From the NCBI GenBank assembly GCA_027081065.1, contig JALWLW010000106.1, forward strand, positions 1 to 37,295: DNA of 37,295 nucleotides. Reading direction: 5' to 3'. Positions 7,208 through 15,129 of the stretch are shown in pieces (the first letter of the stretch is position 1; the number at the start of each line of letters is the position of its first letter). The position numbers and the translations under genes were made by a program. The notes under the pieces were generated by a model. It saw nothing but the letters and a program-made list of their open reading frames with translations, was not told where the DNA came from and did not search any database. The stretch is from Campylobacteraceae bacterium (GTDB lineage Bacteria > Campylobacterota > Campylobacteria > Campylobacterales > Sulfurovaceae).

Positions 7208-8257
7208 TTATGCTTTTTTATTCTCTAAAAGTTCTCTCTCTTCATCAGGATTCTCTTCATCATCTTCGTCTTCAACATGTGGATTGACATATTTAACGAT
7301 AATAATAGAGAGACCATAGAGTAAAATAAGTGGAATCGCCATTAGTAACTGTGTTAAAACATCTGGTGGCGTCAACAAGGCAGCTAAAGCAAAAATGATA
7401 ATCACAGCATATTTAAAGAAGTCTTTTAGTGTTTTGTCTGTAACCATACCAAGCACAGCTAAAAAGTACGCAACGACAGGAAGCTCAAATGCAACACCAA
7501 AGCCCATCATAATTTTAGTAAAGAACCCTACATAATCCTCAATATTAATGAGTGGCGTGTAAAGAAATGAACCAAAGGTAATGAGGAATTGGAATCCAAA
7601 AGGCGTAACCACATAGTACGCAAACAACACACCCACCATAAACATAAATGAGCCACCAATGACAAATGGGGTCACCATCTTCTTCTCATTTTCGTAAAGA
7701 CCAGGGGCAATAAAAAGCCACAATTGGTAAAGTACAAAAGGCAAAGCACCCAAAAGCCCAGCGAAAAAGGAAACCTTTAGGGCAACAAAAAATGCTCCTC
7801 CTACTTGATGGGTGGTAATTTGCCCATCAAAAGAAGCTTGGTCAATGTTATTGTTAAGTCCTTTTAGTGTCTCTTTTAACTCTTTGGCTGCTTGGGTTGC
7901 TTCTATTAAAAAGAATGCCATCTCTTTTTGAGCTACCTTAGCAGCTTTACTTAGTGCCAACTCTAGTTTTAAAGCAGCAGCTTCTTGGGCTGATTGAGGT
8001 TGCACCATTACTCTTTTTGTAACATTGGCTTCTTGTGTGCTATTACCTTCAACAGGGTCTAAGTGCCATGTTGCTTTTTCTTGAGCATTGACAACCCGTC
8101 CTACTTCAGTTAACGCTTCATTTAGAGGAGCTGTTATCCATGTTAAAATAGGATTATGAAAAATAAAAGCGACAATAAAAGCAACAATAATAGAAGCCAC
8201 AGAAAGGCTAAGGCGTTTACGAAGTTCAGCTAAATGAGGTTTGATTTCTGACAACAT
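7208..8257 (-). CDS. tatC: Twin-arginine translocase subunit TatC with enlarged periplasmic loop
   Basis: Polytopic core of the Tat translocon; its cytoplasmic face binds twin-arginine signal peptides. Conserved sites are present: Glu11 in HLAELRKRL, Pro44 in TAPL, the FIAPGLYENEK stretch (Phe182, Glu191; E. coli F94 and E103), and LLTPPDVLTQ before the last helices. At 349 residues it is about 95 longer than usual. The excess (about residues 52-148) lies in the first periplasmic loop between helices 1 and 2. It is Ala/Lys/Glu-rich and probably a long helical hairpin. The C-terminus is a charged acidic tail. tatC overlaps the tatB stop by one base (TAATG) and abuts queA. Confidence 0.95.
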   Translation of the reverse strand: MLSEIKPHLAELRKRLSLSVASIIVAFIVAFIFHNPILTWITAPLNEALTEVGRVVNAQEKATWHLDPVEGNSTQEANVTKRVMVQPQSAQEAAALKLELALSKAAKVAQKEMAFFLIEATQAAKELKETLKGLNNNIDQASFDGQITTHQVGGAFFVALKVSFFAGLLGALPFVLYQLWLFIAPGLYENEKKMVTPFVIGGSFMFMVGVLFAYYVVTPFGFQFLITFGSFLYTPLINIEDYVGFFTKIMMGFGVAFELPVVAYFLAVLGMVTDKTLKDFFKYAVIIIFALAALLTPPDVLTQLLMAIPLILLYGLSIIIVKYVNPHVEDEDDEENPDEERELLENKKA

Positions 8258-8733
8258 TAACTATCACCTTTTTGTTTTTTAGCTTCTTTTTTTTGTGCTT
8301 TATGTTCTTGCTTCACCTCTTTAAGCGTGGTCTCTGTTACTTTTTTCTTTTTAAAAGTAATCTCTTGCTCTTGACGTGCTTCAACTTGGGTTGCTTGTGG
8401 CTCGGGGTCTCGTTGGGTGAGTCTTTCAAAGTTCTCTTTGACTGACCCCAACCCTGCACTCTCTTTTAAATCATTCATTGGATTTAAGTTTTTAAACCCT
8501 TGTAACTCTTCTGTGGCTTTGTCCAATTGTTCTTTGTAACCTAAAGCTTCACGTTTTAACTCATCTAGGTTGACCTCTTCATTTAAAGTCTCTTTTGCAT
8601 CGGTGATTGCATTTTTAATATTTTTAATAAATTTTGCGATGTCTACCATTGCTCCTGGCAATTTATCTGGCCCTAAAAAGATTATTGCGACAATGGCAAT
8701 AAACAATATTTCCATAAAACCCAATCCAAACAT
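8257..8733 (-). CDS. tatB: Sec-independent translocase subunit TatB
   Basis: Single-span Tat component that forms the substrate receptor with TatC. The start is at 8733, giving MFGLGFMEILFIAIVAIIFLGPDKLP, the classic TatB N-terminus. The frame stays open seven codons upstream, but AAAAGGGG lies properly spaced before 8733. After the membrane helix come the GPDKLP hinge, an amphipathic helix, and a long charged coiled-coil-like tail rich in Lys, Glu and Gln (158 residues). First gene of tatB-tatC-queA. A weak -10 (TAAAAT, 8763-8768, minus strand) lies upstream, divergent from the Crp-type regulator. No tatA is seen here. Confidence 0.92.
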   Translation of the reverse strand: MFGLGFMEILFIAIVAIIFLGPDKLPGAMVDIAKFIKNIKNAITDAKETLNEEVNLDELKREALGYKEQLDKATEELQGFKNLNPMNDLKESAGLGSVKENFERLTQRDPEPQATQVEARQEQEITFKKKKVTETTLKEVKQEHKAQKKEAKKQKGDS

Positions 8734-8820
8734 ATACGCCCCTTTTGTATTCAATTGTTTGTATTTTACCTAATTACTCTAAGGATTTAGCCTATACGCT
8801 GAGGATATAAGAACTTTTGT

Positions 8821-8826
8821 TATAAT
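8821..8826 (+). promoter_or_regulatory. -10 element for the Crp/Fnr-family gene
   Basis: TATAAT preceded by TTTTGT, 32 bases before the ATG at 8858 and followed by an AGGAAAG ribosome binding site. No convincing -35. Confidence 0.5.
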
Positions 8827-8857
8827 ACTTTTTAGATTATTAAACAGGAAAGAACTC

Positions 8858-9535
8858 ATGCAACACTATGGTATAGAAATTTTTAAAGAGTTAGACCAAA
8901 GTTTTGAACAACAATTTTTAAAATATGGTGAAGTAATTTCTTTCAAAAAATCAGAAACGCCATTTGTTAACAATGAACTTTCAAAATATTTTTATATTGT
9001 CCTTAAAGGAAAAATTAAAAGTTTTCAAATGAACTTAGAGACAGCCAAAGAACAGACCCTCTTTGTCTATCGTTCTGGGGATATGTTTGATACCTTAATT
9101 TTGCTTGATGGAAAAGCACATGATGTCTTATATGAGGTCTTAGAACCTACAGATGTACTACAACTCCCCATTGAAAAAGTGCGTGAATGGTTAAAAACCA
9201 ATGAACAATTTAATCGACACTTCTTCCCATATATTGCTTCTCAAATGCGTCATGCTGAAACTTTAGCAAGTGATTTGTCGCTCTATTCAACCTCCGAACG
9301 CCTCTCAAAACTCCTACTTCAAAACATGAACCCTGATGATAAGCACTATTTTCAACTACTCCAAAATCTTTCAAAAACAGAAATAGCTAAACTCTTAGGA
9401 ACAGTTAGAAATGTCGTCGAACGACATTTAAAAGAGTTAGAAGCAGAACAAGTTATTGAAAATAAACGAAAAAATATCTATGTTAAAGATGTTAAGAAAC
9501 TTCTTGAAAACTCAGAACAACTTTTATTAAACTAA
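8858..9535 (+). CDS. Crp/Fnr-family transcription regulator
   Basis: 225 residues: an N-terminal cyclic-nucleotide-binding-type beta barrel (about 20-120, with FYIVLKGKIK and YRSGDMFDTLILL), a dimer helix, and a C-terminal winged helix-turn-helix (LSKTEIAKLLGTVRNVVERHLKELEAEQVI, about 168-197). There are no cysteines, so no Fnr-type iron-sulfur cluster. The cAMP phosphate-binding Gly-Glu...Arg-Ser motif of true CRP is replaced by GDMFDTLILLDGKAHD, so the ligand is not likely to be cAMP. Closer to the diverse Campylobacterota Crp/Fnr paralogues. It is followed after 23 bases by ispE. Targets cannot be read from the sequence. Confidence 0.85.
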   Translation: MQHYGIEIFKELDQSFEQQFLKYGEVISFKKSETPFVNNELSKYFYIVLKGKIKSFQMNLETAKEQTLFVYRSGDMFDTLILLDGKAHDVLYEVLEPTDVLQLPIEKVREWLKTNEQFNRHFFPYIASQMRHAETLASDLSLYSTSERLSKLLLQNMNPDDKHYFQLLQNLSKTEIAKLLGTVRNVVERHLKELEAEQVIENKRKNIYVKDVKKLLENSEQLLLN

Positions 9536-9558
9536 CTAAAACAAAAAGAAATCAATTT

Positions 9559-10314
9559 ATGACTAAAAAAGCCCACGCAAAAATCAATGTTTTTCTTAAA
9601 ATAACAGGACATCAAAAGGGATACCATACCCTATTTTCTCGTTTTGTTAAAGTACCTCATCTCTACGATGTTATCTCTTTTGTTCCTCAAAAATATGACA
9701 GCTTTACCATTGAGGGCTGTGATGGTGTTGCCATTGAGTCCAACACCATCTACAAAGCTTTTTTAGCCATGCAAAAAGAGCTAAAACTAGAAACTGATTT
9801 TTTTAAACATCATAAAGTAGTAGTCGAAAAAAACATTCCTTCAGGTGCTGGTTTGGGGGGTGGCTCATCAGATGCTGCTGCTTTTATGCATCTGTTTAAT
9901 GAAGTTTGTCAACTTGGCATTAACACCCCTACTCTAGCAACAATCGGTGCAACTGTTGGGGCTGATATTCCTTTTTTTGTTTATAACTACGAGGCTGCAA
10001 ATGTTTCAGGCTTTGGTGAAATAGTTGAAGCCTTTGACGATGAAACCTTTGAAATAGAACTCTATACGCCCAATATTCATTGTGACACAGCTTTGGTTTA
10101 TAAAACATTTAAACGTGAATTGTTCGACAAAATCGAAGCTACATCATTTAAAGGTTGGGAAAAACTCTCCTCTAAAGAGATTTTAAAAAAAGTTGATGCT
10201 CTTGCAGCTAATGACTTGTACAAGGCTTCACTTATTGCCTACCCTCAACTAAAAAAGCAACCTAAAGGCTGGTATTTTTCAGGCTCTGGTAGTACTTTTT
10301 TTAAACTTATTTAA
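9559..10314 (+). CDS. ispE: 4-diphosphocytidyl-2-C-methyl-D-erythritol kinase
   Basis: GHMP-family kinase that phosphorylates CDP-methylerythritol in the non-mevalonate isoprenoid pathway. 251 residues, at the short end of the family. Lys8 in AHAKINVFLKITG, the phosphate-binding loop PSGAGLGGGSSDAA (about residues 94-107) and the catalytic Asp136 in GADIPFF are present, as is the C-terminal SGSGSTFF. Same strand as the Crp-type gene upstream and 12 bases ahead of the lipoprotein hydrolase. The ribosome binding site is weak. Confidence 0.93.
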   Translation: MTKKAHAKINVFLKITGHQKGYHTLFSRFVKVPHLYDVISFVPQKYDSFTIEGCDGVAIESNTIYKAFLAMQKELKLETDFFKHHKVVVEKNIPSGAGLGGGSSDAAAFMHLFNEVCQLGINTPTLATIGATVGADIPFFVYNYEAANVSGFGEIVEAFDDETFEIELYTPNIHCDTALVYKTFKRELFDKIEATSFKGWEKLSSKEILKKVDALAANDLYKASLIAYPQLKKQPKGWYFSGSGSTFFKLI

Positions 10315-10326
10315 AAAGAATCATCC

Positions 10327-11274
10327 ATGTATAAATCTATCATATTATTCATCATGTTACTCACTATCTTTGCATGTAGTGATGTAAAGAAAAAAGAGGG
10401 TATTTATGCTTTTCATAAAACTATTACTGTAAGACATCACAATAAAATGGGCATTAGTATCTACTATGAACAAGAAAATTCTCTAAAACCCACACTCTAT
10501 TTCTTAGCAGCTTCAGTATCTGACCGTCGGAGTTATGAGCATATTTACCACTACTTAGTCAAACAAGGTTATGTAGTTGTTGGCTTATCTACTCAAAGTT
10601 TTGCTTCAGACTTTATGACCTACCACTTTTATGATGCTATTAACTATGCACGTAACATCTTAAAAGAAAAAGGCTTAAGCAATGACAAACAGATAGGCTT
10701 AATCGGACACTCTTCAGGAGCAGGAGTACTTCCAAGTTTAGCCTATAAACTTTTTACAGAAGATAAGCTAGGAGATGAGGGACGCTTTATTTTTGGTGCA
10801 TCACCATGGATTGACTTTCAATTTAAAAACTTCATGAAACTACCAAAAGATACCAATTTTGTCACAGAACTTTTTGAAAATGACCACTCTACTGACCCTA
10901 GAATCTATTTAGATATGTACAAGCTTATGGATGTAAATCATAAAACATTTATTATGGTCAAACAAGGTGGGAATCATCAAACCCCATTTTATGACACACC
11001 AAAAGAGTTGGTACAAAAAGGCATTTATGATCCCATAACAGACTTGGCTTCATTTACTTTTTTTGGGAAGAGAAAAGAGAAAATATTTCCTAAAAAAAGA
11101 GTCAATAGTGACTACATAGATATTATGGCTGAAGGAACACTACCCACTACAAATGAGTACCTCTATATGTTAAATTCCTTTAAATATTCAAGAAGCTCTT
11201 TTGGCTGTAAGCCAACTTCAAACTATGCCCCCAATCCAAGAGAAAAGGAGTGTTTAAATTACAAAAATGAATAA
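10327..11274 (+). CDS. Putative lipoprotein alpha/beta hydrolase
   Basis: 315 residues. The N-terminus MYKSIILFIMLLTIFACSD is a lipoprotein-type signal with Cys17 as the probable acylated residue, although the lipobox (IFAC) is loose. The body is an alpha/beta hydrolase fold: a first strand with PTLYFLAAS, then the nucleophile elbow GHSSGAG with Ser129. A candidate catalytic His217 lies in GGNHQTPF. Between them is an aromatic-rich region carrying the possible acid residue. The segment Cys208-onward is not covered by any recognised lid. It resembles poly-ester or chlorophyllase-like serine hydrolases, but the substrate cannot be assigned. Last gene after ispE; next to a convergent membrane protein. 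Confidence 0.72.
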   Translation: MYKSIILFIMLLTIFACSDVKKKEGIYAFHKTITVRHHNKMGISIYYEQENSLKPTLYFLAASVSDRRSYEHIYHYLVKQGYVVVGLSTQSFASDFMTYHFYDAINYARNILKEKGLSNDKQIGLIGHSSGAGVLPSLAYKLFTEDKLGDEGRFIFGASPWIDFQFKNFMKLPKDTNFVTELFENDHSTDPRIYLDMYKLMDVNHKTFIMVKQGGNHQTPFYDTPKELVQKGIYDPITDLASFTFFGKRKEKIFPKKRVNSDYIDIMAEGTLPTTNEYLYMLNSFKYSRSSFGCKPTSNYAPNPREKECLNYKNE

Positions 11275-11337
11275 AACTTACCAACACAACTCCAAGAAAT
11301 GTTTAGGTCTCTGTTGAATAGTTCAATTTTATCGAAT

Positions 11338-12075
11338 CTACACCTTCAAACCACTATACCTATCTCTAACCTTTGGATGCAATACATTCATGTAAAACCC
11401 CAAAACTATAAAGTCAAACAAAAAGTAAAAAGCAGCAATACCCACAGGTGGGTTTCCACTAGGAAGCCATGCAAATTTATCAAAAGCAATTTCGGGCCAA
11501 TACCAAGTACCTGTAGCTGTTCCTATCTGCTCTAAGTAGGCGACAATAAAGAACATAATCAGAAAAAAGAGTTGCGATTTTTTGGCTTTGTAGAGAATAA
11601 CAAAGAAGAGTAGTGAGTAGAGAAAACCAAAAACATCATTTGCCCACCAAAGCCACACAATACTGTAAACTATAGAGAAGATAAGTAAACACTTCTTAAT
11701 GACCTCTTGACGAGCCAAAATATAGGGGTGATGAGAGAGCCTAAAAACTGAAGCAAAGATAAGGCTATGCCCAAAAAAGAGCCATAGAGGAATGTTATGA
11801 AAACGATAATGGTACATACCCAGCACCATCGACAAGATAAACTCACCCGTTAACCCTACTACTATTCCTATCAGCATTATCTCTCTAGCTCGTCTACTAC
11901 TTCGCCAATAGGAAAAAGCAAATGCTAGTCCTACTAAAACTACTGCTACAGCTTGACCATGCCCACTAAACCAACCATCACCCATGGGGCTGTCAATCAT
12001 TAAAAAGAGTGCTGTTCCTATAAGGGTTTTTAAGATGGTTCGGTAGGGGAGTTTATCTTTACTTCTTAGAGTCAT
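11338..12075 (-). CDS. Multispan membrane protein of unknown function
   Basis: 245 residues with seven or eight hydrophobic helices (for example about 14-27, 41-56, 66-87, 95-108, 127-144, 147-160, 168-183 and 208-229). Conserved-looking polar or aromatic motifs sit at membrane edges: GMYHYRFHNIPLWLFFGHSL and TGTWYWPEIAF...PSGNPPVGIAAFY. These His, Glu, Trp and Pro residues suggest a catalytic or ligand-binding membrane enzyme, but I recognise no family. It starts ATG at 12075 and transcribes away from rnr. No cofactor motif is evident. Confidence 0.65.
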   Translation of the reverse strand: MTLRSKDKLPYRTILKTLIGTALFLMIDSPMGDGWFSGHGQAVAVVLVGLAFAFSYWRSSRRAREIMLIGIVVGLTGEFILSMVLGMYHYRFHNIPLWLFFGHSLIFASVFRLSHHPYILARQEVIKKCLLIFSIVYSIVWLWWANDVFGFLYSLLFFVILYKAKKSQLFFLIMFFIVAYLEQIGTATGTWYWPEIAFDKFAWLPSGNPPVGIAAFYFLFDFIVLGFYMNVLHPKVRDRYSGLKV

Positions 12076-12126
12076 ATTCTTTGATTCTCAACTTTTATTT
12101 TTTGCGAAAGTATACTAAAACTTGGC

Positions 12127-12132
12127 TACAAT
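12127..12132 (+). promoter_or_regulatory. -10 element for rnr-holA
   Basis: TACAAT about 54 bases before the rnr ATG. A second candidate, TATACT, lies at 12111-12116. No clear -35 for either. The palindrome at 12147-12163 lies just downstream. Confidence 0.4.
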
Positions 12133-12146
12133 ATCTTTAATTAAAC

Positions 12147-12163
12147 GTGTGACATGGTCACAC
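12147..12163 (+). promoter_or_regulatory. Perfect palindrome in the rnr leader
   Basis: GTGTGAC-ATG-GTCACAC, a seven-base perfect inverted repeat. It sits between the predicted -10 and the AGGA ribosome binding site of rnr. It could be an operator for a dimeric regulator or an RNA hairpin. It contains TGTGA-N5-TCACA, one base shorter than the E. coli CRP consensus. Confidence 0.5.
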
Positions 12164-12185
12164 CTAAAAAATAGGATAAACATTT

Positions 12186-14147
12186 ATGTCACCATTTGGA
12201 ATACAACTTATTAACGGTTTTAAAGAGACCGATTTAGAATCAGAAGATAAAAACAGCTTTCAAGCCCTAAAACAGCTTGGAGCAATTGAAGAGGTTAATG
12301 GACTTTGGAAGTTAAAATCTCTCTTTCGTGTAGGACAACTCTATGTTAACAAAGAGGGGAAAGGTTTTGTAGAGGCTCAAACCAAAGAGCAGAAAGATTT
12401 AGTAGTAGAAGCTGGGGATATGGGAGAAGCCAACCCTGGAGATGATGTGGTAGTAAAACGTGTTATTGCTCGTCGTGGTCGTGCTTCTGCTAAGGTTCAG
12501 CTTGTTATTCGCAAGGCTCATGTCTATCAGATTGTCTATACAAATCGTAATGAGTCAGATGTTTTTGAGATACTTGACTTAAAAACAGGGCTTCCAACCA
12601 ATGCTAAGATGGAGGGGATGGACTTAAAAGCTTTTAAACTTGGAACAGTTATGAAAGTAGACTCTGAGACCGAAGAGGTTTTAGAGATTTTTGGAGAGTT
12701 AAGCGACCCAATGGTCGATGAGAAGATATCACTTGCACTCTATAAACGTGCCAATGAGTTTGATGAAGATTGTGTTACCCAAGCCAAAGAGGTGGAGCAA
12801 GAGGTGACCAAGAGTGAACACCCTACTCGTGTGGACTTGACCGATTTAGACTTTTGTACCATTGACCCTGTGACGGCTAAAGATTTTGATGATGCTATCT
12901 ATTTTGATTTAAAGAGCTATACACTTTATGTTGCTATTGCCGATGTGAGTCACTATGTGGAGTACTTTAGCCCTATTGATAGTGAGGCAAAACGTCGTGG
13001 ATTTACTACCTATTTTCCTCATAAATCTTTTCCTATGTTACCACGAGAACTTTCTGAAAATATCTGTTCTTTGAAACCTCATGTAGATAGACTTGCATTT
13101 GTAGCAAAAATTGAGTTAGACAGAGACTCTCTTATGCCAATTAAAGAGGAGTTTTTTGAAGCCGTTATTCACTCTAAACGCCGATTTAACTATGATGAAA
13201 TAGATGTGATTATTGAGAATGATGGAGCAAATGTTGAAAAAGAGCATGAGAAGCGAATTTTGGACTACCTGCTTCCTCTTCAAAAGATTACACAACGCCT
13301 TAGAAAAAGACGTTTGGGACACGGTTTTGACTTTAGAAGTGAAGAGATAAAACTTAGTATAAATGCTAACCATGAGTTAAAAGGAACAGCTGTTGAGACA
13401 GGAACACCCTCGCACTCACTTATTGAGGAGTGTATGCTTTTAGCCAATCAAGCCAGTGCAAAACGTTTTGAGTATGGGGTCTTTAGAATTCATACGCCAC
13501 CACAACTAAGTAAACTTGAAGAGTTGCTTGAAGATTTGGCAACCATTGGGCTTTTTGTAAAAGATTATGAGGACTCCCCTACCCTAATTCGTGCTATTCA
13601 AAAAGAGGCAGAAAATATGGGAATTGCTCCTGAAGTTGACAGCATGATTATTAAGTCTTTAAAACAGGCTTCATACTCTGCAAACAACGAGGGTCACTTT
13701 GGACTTGGCTTTAGCCACTACTCTCATTTTACCTCTCCTATTCGTCGTTACTCTGACCTTATCTTGCACCGACTTATTAAGGCTGACTTGAAAAAGGATG
13801 AAGAGCAAAATGATTACTTGTTGAGAAACATTGAACCACTCTGTCAAAGGGTTTCAGAGCTAGAGCGAGAATCTACCAAAGCAGAGTGGGATTTTCGTGA
13901 CCGTAAACTAGCACGTTGGGCAGAGAAACGCGTTGGTCAAGAGTTTAAAGCTCATGTAGTTGAAGTTGGTGAAAATGCTAAAGCTGTGCTTATTGATGAA
14001 GTTGAGGGGGTTACGGTGAATCTTCGAGGTGACAATCTCTTGCTATTTGATGAGATTATTGTAAAAATCGAGAGTGTGTCTCTTGCTATGGCTAAGATAC
14101 AAGCTGAGTTCGTGGCTAAGTGTGAGAAAGAGATTACGGAGTTATAG
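12186..14147 (+). CDS. rnr: Ribonuclease R-type exoribonuclease (RNB family)
   Basis: Processive 3'-5' exoribonuclease for structured RNA, mRNA turnover and rRNA quality control. 653 residues, the short form found in Campylobacterota. N-terminal winged-helix and cold-shock-like RNA-binding domains (about 1-200) precede the RNB catalytic domain (about 213-540). The metal-binding cluster DPVTAKDFDD supplies Asp227, Asp233, Asp235 and Asp236. A C-terminal S1 domain starts near AHVVEVGENAKAVLI. ATG at 12186 with AGGATAAAC upstream. The next codon after its stop begins holA (TAGATG), so the two are coupled. Confidence 0.93.
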   Translation: MSPFGIQLINGFKETDLESEDKNSFQALKQLGAIEEVNGLWKLKSLFRVGQLYVNKEGKGFVEAQTKEQKDLVVEAGDMGEANPGDDVVVKRVIARRGRASAKVQLVIRKAHVYQIVYTNRNESDVFEILDLKTGLPTNAKMEGMDLKAFKLGTVMKVDSETEEVLEIFGELSDPMVDEKISLALYKRANEFDEDCVTQAKEVEQEVTKSEHPTRVDLTDLDFCTIDPVTAKDFDDAIYFDLKSYTLYVAIADVSHYVEYFSPIDSEAKRRGFTTYFPHKSFPMLPRELSENICSLKPHVDRLAFVAKIELDRDSLMPIKEEFFEAVIHSKRRFNYDEIDVIIENDGANVEKEHEKRILDYLLPLQKITQRLRKRRLGHGFDFRSEEIKLSINANHELKGTAVETGTPSHSLIEECMLLANQASAKRFEYGVFRIHTPPQLSKLEELLEDLATIGLFVKDYEDSPTLIRAIQKEAENMGIAPEVDSMIIKSLKQASYSANNEGHFGLGFSHYSHFTSPIRRYSDLILHRLIKADLKKDEEQNDYLLRNIEPLCQRVSELERESTKAEWDFRDRKLARWAEKRVGQEFKAHVVEVGENAKAVLIDEVEGVTVNLRGDNLLLFDEIIVKIESVSLAMAKIQAEFVAKCEKEITEL

Positions 14148-15125
14148 ATGTACCAAAGAGAATTTGAGAACTTACTACGGACTACTCCACCAAGAGCCAT
14201 GCTTTTTTTTGGAGAAAATGAGTACTTAATCGCCAATTATTTACAACATTATATAAACATTACCAATGCCTCTGAATCGGCATTAACGCTCTATTTTGAT
14301 GAATATACTTTTGAGAAAGCCAAAGCCTACCTTTCTCAGTCTTCGCTTTTTGGAGGAACAAATCTACTTATCATCAAAAGAGAGAAGAAAATTCCTAAAA
14401 AAGAATTAGATATTTTAGTTGAGCTTGTTGCTAAAAGTTCAGACAATTTTTTGCTTTTTCATTACCAAGGCTCTGCTAGTAATGCTAAAAGTTTACAAAG
14501 TTCTTTTAGCCCTAAAAAAGGAGCAAACTGGCTACGTTTGTTTGAGCCAAATGTTCGTGAGAGCATTGAAATGTTACAAAAAAAGTCTCAAAAGATTGGC
14601 TTAGACATTGACCATTTTGCCTTACAGCATCTTATGCTTATGTTAAACAACAACATGGCTCTTTGTGCCAATGAACTTAATAAACTGGCTATTTTAAAAG
14701 GGAAAGTAACGGCTAAAGATATTGACAGATTGGTTTATTCTACTGCACCACTAGCCACTGAACAACTACTCATTGAACTCTTTGAAAAAAAGCCTGTGGT
14801 GGCGACCATAAGTAAATTACTTGAAATTGGGGAAGATGAATTTTCCATTTTACGGTCTACCCAATTTTTTGTCAATCAAATTTTTCTTTTTCATGCCTAC
14901 ATGAAACTAAACGGTCACATAGATTCAAAAGCTATTTTAGGCTACAAACTACCCAAACCCATTGAAGACAAAAAAGCAAATTTAGCATTAAGAGTGAAAA
15001 GCCCTGCTTTGTTAAAAATATTTGAATATTTATTAGAAATAGAGTTAGAGATAAAAAAAGCACCCCCTGCAAATAGAGAGCTTCTTTTGTATGGCGCTTT
15101 TATTCGGTTGCAGTCCTATTTATAA
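14148..15125 (+). CDS. holA: DNA polymerase III subunit delta
   Basis: Clamp-loader delta subunit, which opens the beta sliding clamp. 325 residues, with the N-terminal RAMLFFGENEYLIANYLQHY replacing the usual FGxDxxL region, and the AAA+-like fold without Walker motifs. The stretch QHLMLMLNNNMALCANELNKLAIL corresponds to the delta domain II 'NDL..L..EL.KL' region. The last third (IFEYLLEIELEIKKA) is the collar domain helix. It directly abuts rnr. It stops only four bases before the stop of the convergent kinase, with no terminator between. Confidence 0.85.
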   Translation: MYQREFENLLRTTPPRAMLFFGENEYLIANYLQHYINITNASESALTLYFDEYTFEKAKAYLSQSSLFGGTNLLIIKREKKIPKKELDILVELVAKSSDNFLLFHYQGSASNAKSLQSSFSPKKGANWLRLFEPNVRESIEMLQKKSQKIGLDIDHFALQHLMLMLNNNMALCANELNKLAILKGKVTAKDIDRLVYSTAPLATEQLLIELFEKKPVVATISKLLEIGEDEFSILRSTQFFVNQIFLFHAYMKLNGHIDSKAILGYKLPKPIEDKKANLALRVKSPALLKIFEYLLEIELEIKKAPPANRELLLYGAFIRLQSYL

Positions 15126-15129
15126 CAAC

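Noticed and set aside
8734..8754. A seven-residue longer TatB.
   Set aside because: The AAAAGGGG ribosome binding site and family N-terminus both point to the ATG at 8733.
12147..12163. The rnr palindrome read as a CRP binding site.
   Set aside because: The half sites are five bases apart instead of six, and the window's Crp-family protein lacks the cAMP residues. I report it only as a palindrome.
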